NCBI GenBank assembly: GCA_021820025.1
Contig: JAKAEF010000070.1
Coordinates: forward strand, 1 to 5,729
Reading direction: 5' to 3'
DNA length: 5,729 bases
From: a bacterium
Lineage (GTDB): Bacteria; Patescibacteriota; Microgenomatia; Levybacterales; UBA12049
The stretch's first letter is position 1, and each line of letters begins with the position of its first letter. Shown piece by piece: positions 1 to 5,715 of this stretch. The position numbers were made by a program, and so were the translations under genes. Under the pieces are notes generated by a model that was not told the origin of the DNA, did not search any database, and saw nothing but the letters and a program-made list of their open reading frames with translations.

Positions 1-783
1 CACTTGATACCTACTCTATTACCATTTGAATTTGAAGGCACAACAAATACACATCTTCCATTTAGAGATAGTTCTTCTGGAAATATATTTTTACTTCGCT
101 TACCCATAAAATCAGATTTTCAGTGGCAAGCTCAGACAAGACATTTATATACTTCGCAAGGATTTCTACCAGAAGGAGCAGAACCTGATAATTACTATCA
201 TAGAAGGACAATTGCAGAACAATTTGCTTTTATGCACCAACTGGCAGATGCAGGAATCCCCGTGGTAAGACCTACCGCATTGGCAAGAGATAAAAAAAGT
301 ATGCTTGTGCCGTATATTGGAGGAGTTCCTTTAGATACCTTTTTACAAAATCCCGAAATTCCTCAGGAAAGAAAAACTAAAGCAGTACGATTAGCGTTTG
401 AGAATATTCTTACAGCTCACCAGCATGGGCTTTTAATGGGCGATAGATGGATAACTAACAGCATTGTTGTAGAACAACAGAATCAAATACAAGTGGTTGA
501 GGTAGATTTTGATATAGAGTTACGAGGACCATATGCTCGTGAATTTGAACTTGGAAAATTTTTGTTTCATGCACTGTATTATGTCGCGGATAGAGAAGCA
601 ATGCTTCCAGCTCTTTTAGAAATGGTTAAGCAATCAGGTTTAAGAGATTATAACCTTGCAAAAGTTGCACAATTTATTATTGGACATCATAGGCTTTTTT
701 TACAAGAGAATGCAGATCCGGCAAATCATAGACAAGCTCCACCAGCAATTTTAGAAAGCCAAATAGCAATGCTAATTAATTAA
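1..783 (+). CDS. Kinase-fold phosphotransferase-like protein, 5'-truncated
   Basis: The frame is open from the first base, and the only start-like codon near the edge is a TTG at 4-6 with no visible ribosome binding site, so the gene probably begins upstream; about 260 residues are present. I do not recognise a specific family member, but the layout is that of a protein-kinase-like or aminoglycoside-phosphotransferase/lipopolysaccharide-kinase-like fold. Numbering from the TTG: a possible alpha-C Glu72 (RRTIAEQF), a hinge-like segment around 101-110 (LVPYIGGVPL), a catalytic loop at 141-152 (HGLLMGDRWITN, with Asp147 and Asn152), and a metal-binding DFD at 168-170 in place of DFG. The nucleotide-binding lysine is not obvious. 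There is no signal peptide or membrane segment in the visible part. The C-terminal 70 residues are probably helical. The substrate is unknown. It ends 8 nt before a new promoter, so it need not be functionally tied to the arginine genes. Confidence 0.72.
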   Translation, partial: HLIPTLLPFEFEGTTNTHLPFRDSSSGNIFLLRLPIKSDFQWQAQTRHLYTSQGFLPEGAEPDNYYHRRTIAEQFAFMHQLADAGIPVVRPTALARDKKSMLVPYIGGVPLDTFLQNPEIPQERKTKAVRLAFENILTAHQHGLLMGDRWITNSIVVEQQNQIQVVEVDFDIELRGPYAREFELGKFLFHALYYVADREAMLPALLEMVKQSGLRDYNLAKVAQFIIGHHRLFLQENADPANHRQAPPAILESQIAMLIN

Positions 784-791
784 TATTCTAG

Positions 792-820
792 TTGACACAA
801 ATTATTTGCTTTGCTATAAC
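792..820 (+). promoter_or_regulatory. Sigma70-type promoter for the arginine hydrolase gene
   Basis: A perfect -35 TTGACA (792-797) and a -10 TATAAC (815-820) are separated by exactly 17 bp. It lies directly after the kinase-like gene stop codon. Transcription would begin near 826-828, giving a leader of about 44 nt that contains the CTTCAC repeats. No operator or riboswitch was recognised, so the hydrolase looks constitutively transcribed. Confidence 0.8.
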
Positions 821-827
821 TAAGATA

Positions 828-860
828 CCTTCACCGCAGAAGCCACTTCACAGAAGAAGC
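828..860 (+). repeat. Short CTTCAC..GAAG repeat pair in the hydrolase leader (copy A)
   Basis: Two units lie in tandem: CTTCACCGCAGAAG (829-842) and CTTCACAGAAGAAG (846-859). Each can fold as a 4-bp CTTC/GAAG hairpin with a 6-nt loop. The 14-mer CCTTCACCGCAGAA (828-841) recurs exactly at 5632-5645, in both places followed by ACTTCAC (directly at the second site, after GCC here). The second unit includes the only purine-rich stretch (AGAAGAAG) that could serve as a weak ribosome binding site for the gene at 871, and folding would hide it. Confidence 0.6.
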
Positions 861-870
861 CCAAAATTTT

Positions 871-1656
871 ATGAGAATTTTAATGTGCCCACCTACAAAA
901 TTTGATGTTGTGTATGAAATAAATCCTTGGATGGATGTAGCAAATAAACCAGATAAAAAATTAGCATTAGAACAATGGAATACTTTATATAATCTCTACA
1001 AAAAACTAGGAGTAGAAGTAGAGCTGATTGAACAAGGAGATAATCTTCCTGATATGGTTTTTACAGCAAATGGCGGAACAGTTTTAGATAACAAATTTAT
1101 TAGTGGCAATTTTAGATTTAAAGAAAGAAAAGGAGAAGAAGCACATTTCCAAAAGTGGTTTAAAAAGAATGGATATCAAGTAATCACTCTCCCACACAAC
1201 CAGGGAGGGGAAGGGGATGCCCTTTTTTATAGAAAAACTCTTTATATGGGTTACGGATTTAGATCAGACAAAAAAGCTCATAAAGAAATGGCTAAATTAT
1301 TACATGTTCCAATTGTTTCATTAAAGCTTATTAACCCATATTTTTATGATTTTGATACCACATTTTGTGCAGTTGGGGATAGAGCAGTACTTATTTACCC
1401 AGAAGCATATGCAGAAAAAGATAGAGAAAAAGCATTATCTATTCCTGGAGCAATTGCTATGACAAAACAGCAAGCAGATAATTTTATTGCCAATAGTGTG
1501 TATATAGATGGAAAATTATTAGTTGGATATTTAGATGAAGATTTAAAAAAGAAACTTAAAAAAATTGATGTTGAACCAATTTTACTTAATATGAGTGAAT
1601 ATAAAAAAGCCGGTGGTGGAATAAAATGCCTCACTCTTTATTTGGAACGCAATTAA
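871..1656 (+). CDS. Arginine dihydrolase / DDAH-like guanidino hydrolase with altered catalytic His
   Basis: This 261-residue protein belongs to the guanidine-modifying (amidinotransferase/DDAH/arginine deiminase) superfamily, cytosolic, single domain. Its N terminus (MCPPTKFD..YEINPWM, residues 5-21) resembles single-domain DDAH-like proteins and the N-terminal domain of the cyanobacterial arginine dihydrolase ArgZ/AgrE, which turns arginine into ornithine, two ammonia and CO2. Visible motifs are Asn18 in INPWM, LPDMVFTANGG (59-69, with Asp61 and Asn67), GGEGDALF (112-119, Glu114), and the nucleophile Cys253 in GGGIKCLTL (248-256). The oddity is NPYFYDFDTTFC (155-166): the family normally reads Y-H-L-D-T here, so the catalytic His is Asp160 (codon GAT). 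Length is normal for the single-domain family. The ATG is chosen because the conserved N terminus starts there, although the ribosome binding site is weak. It has its own promoter and sits beside argHGF, which supports arginine or a close derivative as substrate. Arginine deiminase or dimethylargininase activity, or an inactive relative, are alternatives. Confidence 0.8.
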   Translation: MRILMCPPTKFDVVYEINPWMDVANKPDKKLALEQWNTLYNLYKKLGVEVELIEQGDNLPDMVFTANGGTVLDNKFISGNFRFKERKGEEAHFQKWFKKNGYQVITLPHNQGGEGDALFYRKTLYMGYGFRSDKKAHKEMAKLLHVPIVSLKLINPYFYDFDTTFCAVGDRAVLIYPEAYAEKDREKALSIPGAIAMTKQQADNFIANSVYIDGKLLVGYLDEDLKKKLKKIDVEPILLNMSEYKKAGGGIKCLTLYLERN

Positions 1657-1660
1657 CCCC

Positions 1661-1689
1661 TTGACAAAGGCTGCAACCTGTAGTAAAGT
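1661..1689 (+). promoter_or_regulatory. Sigma70-type promoter for the T-box leader and argHGF
   Basis: A -35 TTGACA (1661-1666) and a -10 TAAAGT (1684-1689) are spaced 17 bp apart, only 4 nt beyond the hydrolase stop codon. The predicted start is about 1696-1697, just ahead of the first paired region of the T-box leader. The match of promoter position to leader start supports both calls. No terminator separates the hydrolase gene from this promoter, so read-through into the leader is possible. Confidence 0.8.
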
Positions 1690-1872
1690 AATGCTTACAA
1701 ACGAGTTTGGCGTTGATGGGGAAAGGAAGAAATTCCCTCGAGCCCCAGAGCCGATTTCCGAAGAAAGCCCTTCCAAAAGAAGGGACAAGTAGGAAACAGT
1801 AATAAGCCAATTGGCTTCCTGTCAAGGCATATACAGGGAGATTTTTATTTCTAAAAATAACAATTGGAAACA

Positions 1873-1903
1873 AAGCGTGGCACCACGGCTAAGTCCGTCG
1901 CTT
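1873..1903 (+). promoter_or_regulatory. T-box antiterminator
   Basis: The canonical two-helix antiterminator is visible without mismatches: A1 helix AAGCG (1873-1877) with CGCTT (1899-1903), 7-nt bulge TGGCACC (1878-1884), A2 helix ACGG (1885-1888) with CCGT (1895-1898), loop CTAAGT (1889-1894). The bulge is where the uncharged tRNA acceptor end would pair. Bases 1894-1903 also belong to the terminator, so forming this structure blocks termination. Confidence 0.92.
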
Positions 1904-1947
1904 CAAGGTCCTCAGTAAGGAGGACCGTGAAGGGACGGATTTTTTTT
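1894..1947 (+). terminator. Intrinsic terminator of the T-box leader
   Basis: The long hairpin is made of TCCGTC (1894-1899) with GACGGA (1934-1939), CTTCA (1901-1905) with TGAAG (1928-1932), and GGTCCTC (1907-1913) with GAGGACC (1920-1926), around loop AGTAAG. This gives 18 pairs with two single mismatches, followed by eight T's (1940-1947). It lies 52 nt before the argH start, so it acts as a premature terminator when tRNA is charged. Confidence 0.93.
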
Positions 1948-1985
1948 GTGCACAAAACAGAAAGTACAAATCTTCCAAAACCTTC

Positions 1986-1991
1986 AAGGAG
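1986..1991 (+). promoter_or_regulatory. Ribosome binding site fixing the argH start
   Basis: AAGGAG lies 8 nt before the ATG at 2000. It decides the start: in-frame TTG (1946) and other upstream codons fall in or next to the terminator T-tract and have no such site. Confidence 0.85.
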
Positions 1992-1999
1992 AAAAATTT

Positions 2000-3355
2000 A
2001 TGAAATTATGGCAAAACAAAACTAATTTAAATAAAACTGTTGAAATCTTTGAAACAAAAGACGATCTTGTCTTGGATAACCAAATAGCTATTTTTGATGT
2101 TGCAGCAACAATTGCCCATGGCAAAATGTTAGCTAAAATGGGAATTTTATCAAAGCAAGAATTTGAAAGTGCCCACAATGGACTTTTAGCAATTGCACAA
2201 CTTATAAAAGAACAAAAGTTTAATTTAGAAATGGGCGATGAAGATATCCATACCAAAATAGAAAATTACCTAACACAACATGTTGGGGAAGTAGGCAAAA
2301 AAATTCATACAGGCAGAAGCAGAAATGACCAAGTATTAACTGCATTAAGACTTCTTGAAAAACAAAAAATATTTGAGATTTGGCAACAAGCAATTTTATT
2401 AACCGAGTTATTTTTGGAGTTTGCAGAAAAATATAAAACAATTCCAATGCCTGGCTATACGCATATGCAAAAAGCAATGCCATATAGTGTTGGTGCATGG
2501 GCAGTGTCTTTTGTAAGCGGACTGTTAGATAGTTTAGAAGTTCTTGAAAAATCTTTAGAAGTTATTGATCAATCACCATTAGGGTCTGCAGCAGGATTTG
2601 GAGCACCATTAAAAATCGATAAAAATTATACAGCAAAGTTATTAGGTTTTAAAAATGTACAAATAAATTCGCTTTCTTGCCAAAACTCCAGAGGAAAATT
2701 AGAAGCTATCATCTTAGCAGACTGCATAGCCTTACTGACAGATGTTAATAAATTTGCATCAGACATATTGTTTTTTACAACAAATGAATGCAATTTTTTT
2801 ACAGTTGATGCAACGGTTACAACCGGCAGTAGCATAATGCCACAAAAAAAGAATGTTGACTTGGCAGAATTACTAAGAAGCAAAATACATGTTGTTTTAG
2901 GTAATTATCTTACATGCGCAACACTCTCTACAAATGTAATTTCTGGTTTTAATAGAGATTTACAAGACAGTAAAAGACCAGTTATTGAAGGTCTACAAAC
3001 AACAATTGATTCTCTTGCTGCAACTCAAATACTGTTGTCTTCAATTACTCCAAAAGAAAAAGAGCTTACAAAGGCAATTACACCAGAAATGCTTGCAGCA
3101 CATAAAGCAGTAGAATTAACTCAAAAAGGAGTGGCATTTAGAGATGCATATCATCAAGTAGCTACACATTTGCAAGAAATAAAACCGAAAAAAGCTAAAT
3201 TTTATCTTAAACATAATACAAATTTGGGCGATACAGGCAATCTACAAATACACAATTTTAAAGAAAAACTAAATATAGTAAAACAAATTTTAGAACAAAA
3301 AAGCTCTTATTTTGAAACATCTTTAGAGAATCTCTTACAGAAAGGGGGTGAATAA
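2000..3355 (+). CDS. argH: Argininosuccinate lyase
   Basis: ArgH cleaves L-argininosuccinate to arginine and fumarate, the last step of arginine synthesis. It is a cytosolic homotetramer of the fumarase/aspartase superfamily. The 451-residue length is typical of the family. Conserved blocks are visible in order: DEDIHTKIE (80-88), HTGRSRNDQV (103-112), GYTHMQKAMP (152-161, with His155 as a likely catalytic base partner), SPLGSAAGFG (192-201), and the superfamily signature GSSIMPQKKN (276-285) on the mobile loop with catalytic Ser277. No key residue is missing. The start is ATG 2000 with AAGGAG 8 nt upstream. It is the first gene after the T-box terminator, so its transcription should rise when the cognate tRNA, probably tRNA-Arg, is uncharged. 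Its 3' end contains the argG ribosome binding site, consistent with translational coupling. Confidence 0.96.
   Translation: MKLWQNKTNLNKTVEIFETKDDLVLDNQIAIFDVAATIAHGKMLAKMGILSKQEFESAHNGLLAIAQLIKEQKFNLEMGDEDIHTKIENYLTQHVGEVGKKIHTGRSRNDQVLTALRLLEKQKIFEIWQQAILLTELFLEFAEKYKTIPMPGYTHMQKAMPYSVGAWAVSFVSGLLDSLEVLEKSLEVIDQSPLGSAAGFGAPLKIDKNYTAKLLGFKNVQINSLSCQNSRGKLEAIILADCIALLTDVNKFASDILFFTTNECNFFTVDATVTTGSSIMPQKKNVDLAELLRSKIHVVLGNYLTCATLSTNVISGFNRDLQDSKRPVIEGLQTTIDSLAATQILLSSITPKEKELTKAITPEMLAAHKAVELTQKGVAFRDAYHQVATHLQEIKPKKAKFYLKHNTNLGDTGNLQIHNFKEKLNIVKQILEQKSSYFETSLENLLQKGGE
3342..3350 (+). promoter_or_regulatory. argG ribosome binding site inside the argH 3' end
   Basis: AAGGGGGTG lies within the last codons of argH, 7 nt before the argG ATG at 3358. 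The argH stop (3353-3355) sits between the site and the ATG, so ribosomes finishing argH can restart on argG. Confidence 0.8.
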
Positions 3356-3357
3356 AA

Positions 3358-4608
3358 ATGCAACAGAAAACTTCTTACGTAAAAGTCGCATCTCATGAGG
3401 CAGAAATAGGAAAAGTAAAAAAGATTTTACTTTTATATTCCGGAGGATTAGATACCTCCGTCATGTTAAAGTGGCTGCAACAAACCTATAAGGCAGAAGT
3501 TATAACACTAACGTTAGATTTGGGACAGCAGCATGATGACCTTGAAGCAATTAAGAAAAAAGCACTGCAGTGCGGGGCAGTTAAAGCAATTGCACTAGAT
3601 GTTAAAGATGAATTTGCAAACGATTTTATTTCTTTTGGAATAAAAGCAAATGCGTCATATCAAGGCAATTATCATTTATCAACACCTATTGGCAGGGCAA
3701 TTTTGGCTAAAAAGGCAGTAGAAATTGCAAAGGCGGAAAATGTTGATGCAATTGCTCATGGCTGTACTGGAAAAGGAAATGATCAAGTGAGAATTGAGGG
3801 ATACATATTAACTCTTGATCCAAAACTTAAGATTATTGCTCCTGTCAGGGAATGGGCAATGGATAGAAACCATGAAATAGCCTATGCCAAAGAGCATAAC
3901 ATTCCGGTTCCGGCAAGTGCAGATTTTCCATATTCAGATGATGACAACATGTGGGGAATTACCTGGCAGGGTGGAGAAATAGAAAATCCAAAATTTATTC
4001 CAAAAGTGGAAAAATTTTTAACAACCTACACGCTACCAGAAAATGCACCTGACAAACCTGAATTTATAAAATTGGGATTTGAGCAGGGGATTCCGGTAAG
4101 CTTAAACGGCAAACAAATGCCACTTTCCAAACTGATTATCAGTTTAAATAAATTAGCTGGCAAACATGGTGTAGGAACAGTTCATCTTCTTGAAGACAGA
4201 ATTGTTGGTCTTAAAGACCGCGGCGTTTACGAACATCCTGGTGCTCATGTCATTATTGAAGCTCATAAAAATTTGGAGAAATATGTAACTCCAAAACAAT
4301 TAAACGAGTTAAAAGAATACATGGACATTAAATGGGGATATTTATGTTATGGGGCTTTGTGGTTTGACCCAGCAATGGACGCAATTAATGCATTCACTAA
4401 TCAGGTTAACCAAAAAGTAACCGGGACTGTTACTGTAAAGCTGTTTAAAGGCAGTACAACGATCGTAGCAGTAACTTCTCCAAACGGATTAAGTCATGCA
4501 TCATTTACCAATACAAAAGGCTATTCCTTTAATGTAAATGCAAGTGCAGGCTTTATAGAAATTTATTCTTTGCAAATGGTATTAGCTAACCAAATTGCAA
4601 AAAAATAA
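3358..4608 (+). CDS. argG: Argininosuccinate synthase
   Basis: ArgG joins citrulline and aspartate using ATP to give argininosuccinate, AMP and pyrophosphate. It is cytosolic and usually a tetramer. The 416-residue protein has the N-type ATP pyrophosphatase P-loop SGGLDTS (28-34), a YHLSTPIGR segment (105-113) in place of the commoner YPLSTxLARP, the citrulline/aspartate-binding HGCTGKGNDQVR (134-145), YSDDDNMWG (192-200, where YSxDxNLWG is common), and C-terminal DRGVYEHPGAH and VTGTVTVKLFKGS segments typical of the type-1 family. An N-terminal extension of roughly 15-18 residues precedes the usual start of the fold. ATG 3358 is kept because of its strong ribosome binding site. The substitutions look like a divergent but intact lineage. 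It sits 2 nt after argH and 39 nt before argF, in the T-box-controlled unit, and uses citrulline made by ArgF. Confidence 0.95.
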   Translation: MQQKTSYVKVASHEAEIGKVKKILLLYSGGLDTSVMLKWLQQTYKAEVITLTLDLGQQHDDLEAIKKKALQCGAVKAIALDVKDEFANDFISFGIKANASYQGNYHLSTPIGRAILAKKAVEIAKAENVDAIAHGCTGKGNDQVRIEGYILTLDPKLKIIAPVREWAMDRNHEIAYAKEHNIPVPASADFPYSDDDNMWGITWQGGEIENPKFIPKVEKFLTTYTLPENAPDKPEFIKLGFEQGIPVSLNGKQMPLSKLIISLNKLAGKHGVGTVHLLEDRIVGLKDRGVYEHPGAHVIIEAHKNLEKYVTPKQLNELKEYMDIKWGYLCYGALWFDPAMDAINAFTNQVNQKVTGTVTVKLFKGSTTIVAVTSPNGLSHASFTNTKGYSFNVNASAGFIEIYSLQMVLANQIAKK

Positions 4609-4613
4609 TGCGC

Positions 4614-4639
4614 TGGGGTAGAGGTGTACAGCTACCCCA
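4614..4639 (+). other. Intergenic hairpin between argG and argF
   Basis: TGGGGTAG (4614-4621) pairs perfectly with CTACCCCA (4632-4639), giving 8 bp around a 10-nt loop, AGGTGTACAG. There is no downstream T-run, so it is not an intrinsic terminator. The loop holds AGGTG, the only Shine-Dalgarno-like sequence before argF, 21 nt from the preferred ATG. It may tune argF translation or mark an RNA processing point. Confidence 0.55.
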
Positions 4640-4647
4640 AAATTTAT

Positions 4648-5673
4648 ATGAAAAAAGATTTTTTATCTATAACAGACCTAACAATTCAAGAACTTGAACG
4701 TGTATTAATTCTGGCAAAAGAATTAAAAACAGAATTAAAACAAAATGGATTTCATGAACCATTACTAAAAAATAAAACATTGGCAATGATTTTTGAAAAA
4801 CCAAGTCTTAGAACAAGACTTTCTTTTGAAATTGCCATAAAACAACTTGGTGGACATGCTGTTTTTCTAGGACCTACAGAAATAGGACTTGGAACTAGGG
4901 AGCCCATTTCAGATGTAGCAAAAGTAACCAGCAGTATGGCAGATATTCTTATGGCCAGAACCTTTACACATAACTCTGTTTTAGAACTTGCTAAATATTC
5001 CAAAGTTCCGGTAATTAACGGCTTATCAGATATAGAACATCCCTGCCAAACATTGGCCGATTTACTTACTATTTGGGAATATAAGAAAAAACTTAAGGGA
5101 ATAAAGTTGGTTTTTATTGGAGATGGAAACAATAATGTTACCCATTCTTTATGTTTGGCTTCTGCAATGCTTGGTATGCATTTTGTATGCTGCAGTCCAA
5201 CAGAATATAAGATGAACAAACTAATCGTTTTAAAAGCAAAAAAAATTGCAAAAAAAACAGGAGCAATCATTGAAGAAATAAAAAATCCTCTAATAGCTGC
5301 TAAAAATGCAGATGTTATGTATACAGACACCTGGGTAAGCATGGGTCAAGAACAAGAAAAAGAAAAAAGACTGCAAGTTTTTAAACCGTTTCAAGTGACT
5401 TTACAAATTATGAAACTGGCAAAAAAAGATGCACTTTTTATGCATGACATGCCGGCATACAGAGGATTAGAAGTAGGTAAGGAAGTTATTGACGGGGAAC
5501 AATCTGTTATTTTTAACCAAGCAGAAAATAGATTACATGCGCAAAAAGCGCTATTGGTTTTTGTATATGAATTATTTGACAACAAAAAAGACATTTGTTA
5601 TGATGCTCTCGCTTCACTGAAGAAGCATAACCCTTCACCGCAGAAACTTCACTCTTCAATGATGAATCCCTAA
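4648..5673 (+). CDS. argF: Ornithine carbamoyltransferase with unusual C-terminal tail
   Basis: The enzyme makes citrulline from ornithine and carbamoyl phosphate; it is cytosolic and typically trimeric. In 341 residues the family motifs appear in order: the carbamoyl-phosphate site SLRTR (53-57), HPCQ (131-134), the ornithine-binding DTWVSMG (227-233), and QAENRLHAQKALL (291-303) near the normal C terminus. The substrate-loop motif, usually HCLP, reads HDMP (266-269), followed by AYRG where AHRG is common. The family normally ends shortly after the HAQKALL segment; here about 30 extra residues follow, the last 20 encoded by the short repeats at 5611-5652. ATG 4648 is preferred because MKKDFLSITDLT matches the usual N terminus; an in-frame GTG at 4624 would add 8 residues. 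As last gene of the T-box unit with argG and argH it is probably anabolic (argF), though a catabolic (arcB-like) role alongside the hydrolase cannot be excluded. An acetyl- or succinyl-ornithine transcarbamylase is less likely. Confidence 0.92.
   Translation: MKKDFLSITDLTIQELERVLILAKELKTELKQNGFHEPLLKNKTLAMIFEKPSLRTRLSFEIAIKQLGGHAVFLGPTEIGLGTREPISDVAKVTSSMADILMARTFTHNSVLELAKYSKVPVINGLSDIEHPCQTLADLLTIWEYKKKLKGIKLVFIGDGNNNVTHSLCLASAMLGMHFVCCSPTEYKMNKLIVLKAKKIAKKTGAIIEEIKNPLIAAKNADVMYTDTWVSMGQEQEKEKRLQVFKPFQVTLQIMKLAKKDALFMHDMPAYRGLEVGKEVIDGEQSVIFNQAENRLHAQKALLVFVYELFDNKKDICYDALASLKKHNPSPQKLHSSMMNP
5611..5652 (+). repeat. Short CTTCAC repeat cluster inside the argF 3' end (copy B)
   Basis: Three units: GCTTCACTGAAGAAGC (5611-5626, a 5-bp GCTTC/GAAGC hairpin), CCTTCACCGCAGAA (5632-5645, identical to 828-841) and ACTTCAC (5646-5652). 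The first unit differs from 846-860 at one base over CTTCACxGAAGAAGC. The cluster is read through as the last codons of argF. Confidence 0.6.
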
Positions 5674-5715
5674 ACAAAGAAGTTATTCTTGTTTTACACA
5701 AGAAAGGATATATAT

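Larger units (their letters stand above)
1697..1947 (+). ncRNA. T-box riboswitch leader, probably tRNA-Arg responsive
   Basis: This untranslated leader of argHGF carries a clear T-box near its 3' end (AAAGCGTGGCACCACGG, 1872-1888) and a competing terminator. Elements in order: a proposed Stem I spanning about 1707-1810, closed by TTGGC (1707-1711) with GCCAA (1806-1810); an internal helix TCCCT (1734-1738) with AGGGA (1781-1785); a Stem II-like hairpin CTTCCTGT (1815-1822) with ACAGGGAG (1833-1840); and an AT-rich Stem III hairpin ATTTTTA (1841-1847) with TAAAAAT (1852-1858). In known T-boxes, uncharged tRNA reads a specifier codon in Stem I and its NCCA end pairs with UGGN in the antiterminator. 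Here UGGC predicts a tRNA with discriminator G. AGG at 1791-1793 falls in the proposed specifier loop and would mean arginine, agreeing with the genes controlled. Stem I lacks the usual AGUA and GGUG landmarks, so its fold and the specifier are tentative while the T-box class is firm. Confidence 0.9.

Noticed and set aside
1582..1873. Antisense open frames across the end of the hydrolase gene and the T-box leader
   Set aside because: They overlap firm + strand features and structured RNA, and their translations resemble no family I know.
1946..1999. Upstream in-frame TTG start that would lengthen ArgH by 18 residues
   Set aside because: It lies in the T-tract of the terminator without a ribosome binding site; ATG 2000 has AAGGAG 8 nt upstream and gives the usual ArgH N terminus.
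1927..2025. Possible 32-codon leader peptide starting at GTG 1927 after GGAGG
   Set aside because: The GGAGG is part of the terminator stem and only 3 nt from the GTG. The frame runs through the T-tract into argH and has no clustered Arg codons; the T-box explains the region.
4624..4647. GTG 4624 as the ArgF start
   Set aside because: Homology favours ATG 4648 and the extra 8 residues match no family feature. It stays open only because the ATG lacks a well-placed ribosome binding site.
4752..5342. Long antisense open frame of 196 codons opposite argF
   Set aside because: It is a shadow of a strongly conserved gene in AT-rich DNA; the translation shows no recognised domain and no ribosome binding site was found.
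5672..5696. AT-rich inverted repeat after argF (AAACAAAGAA / TTCTTGTTTT) as a terminator
   Set aside because: The stem has few G-C pairs, contains a bulge and has no proper T-run, so it is too weak to call.
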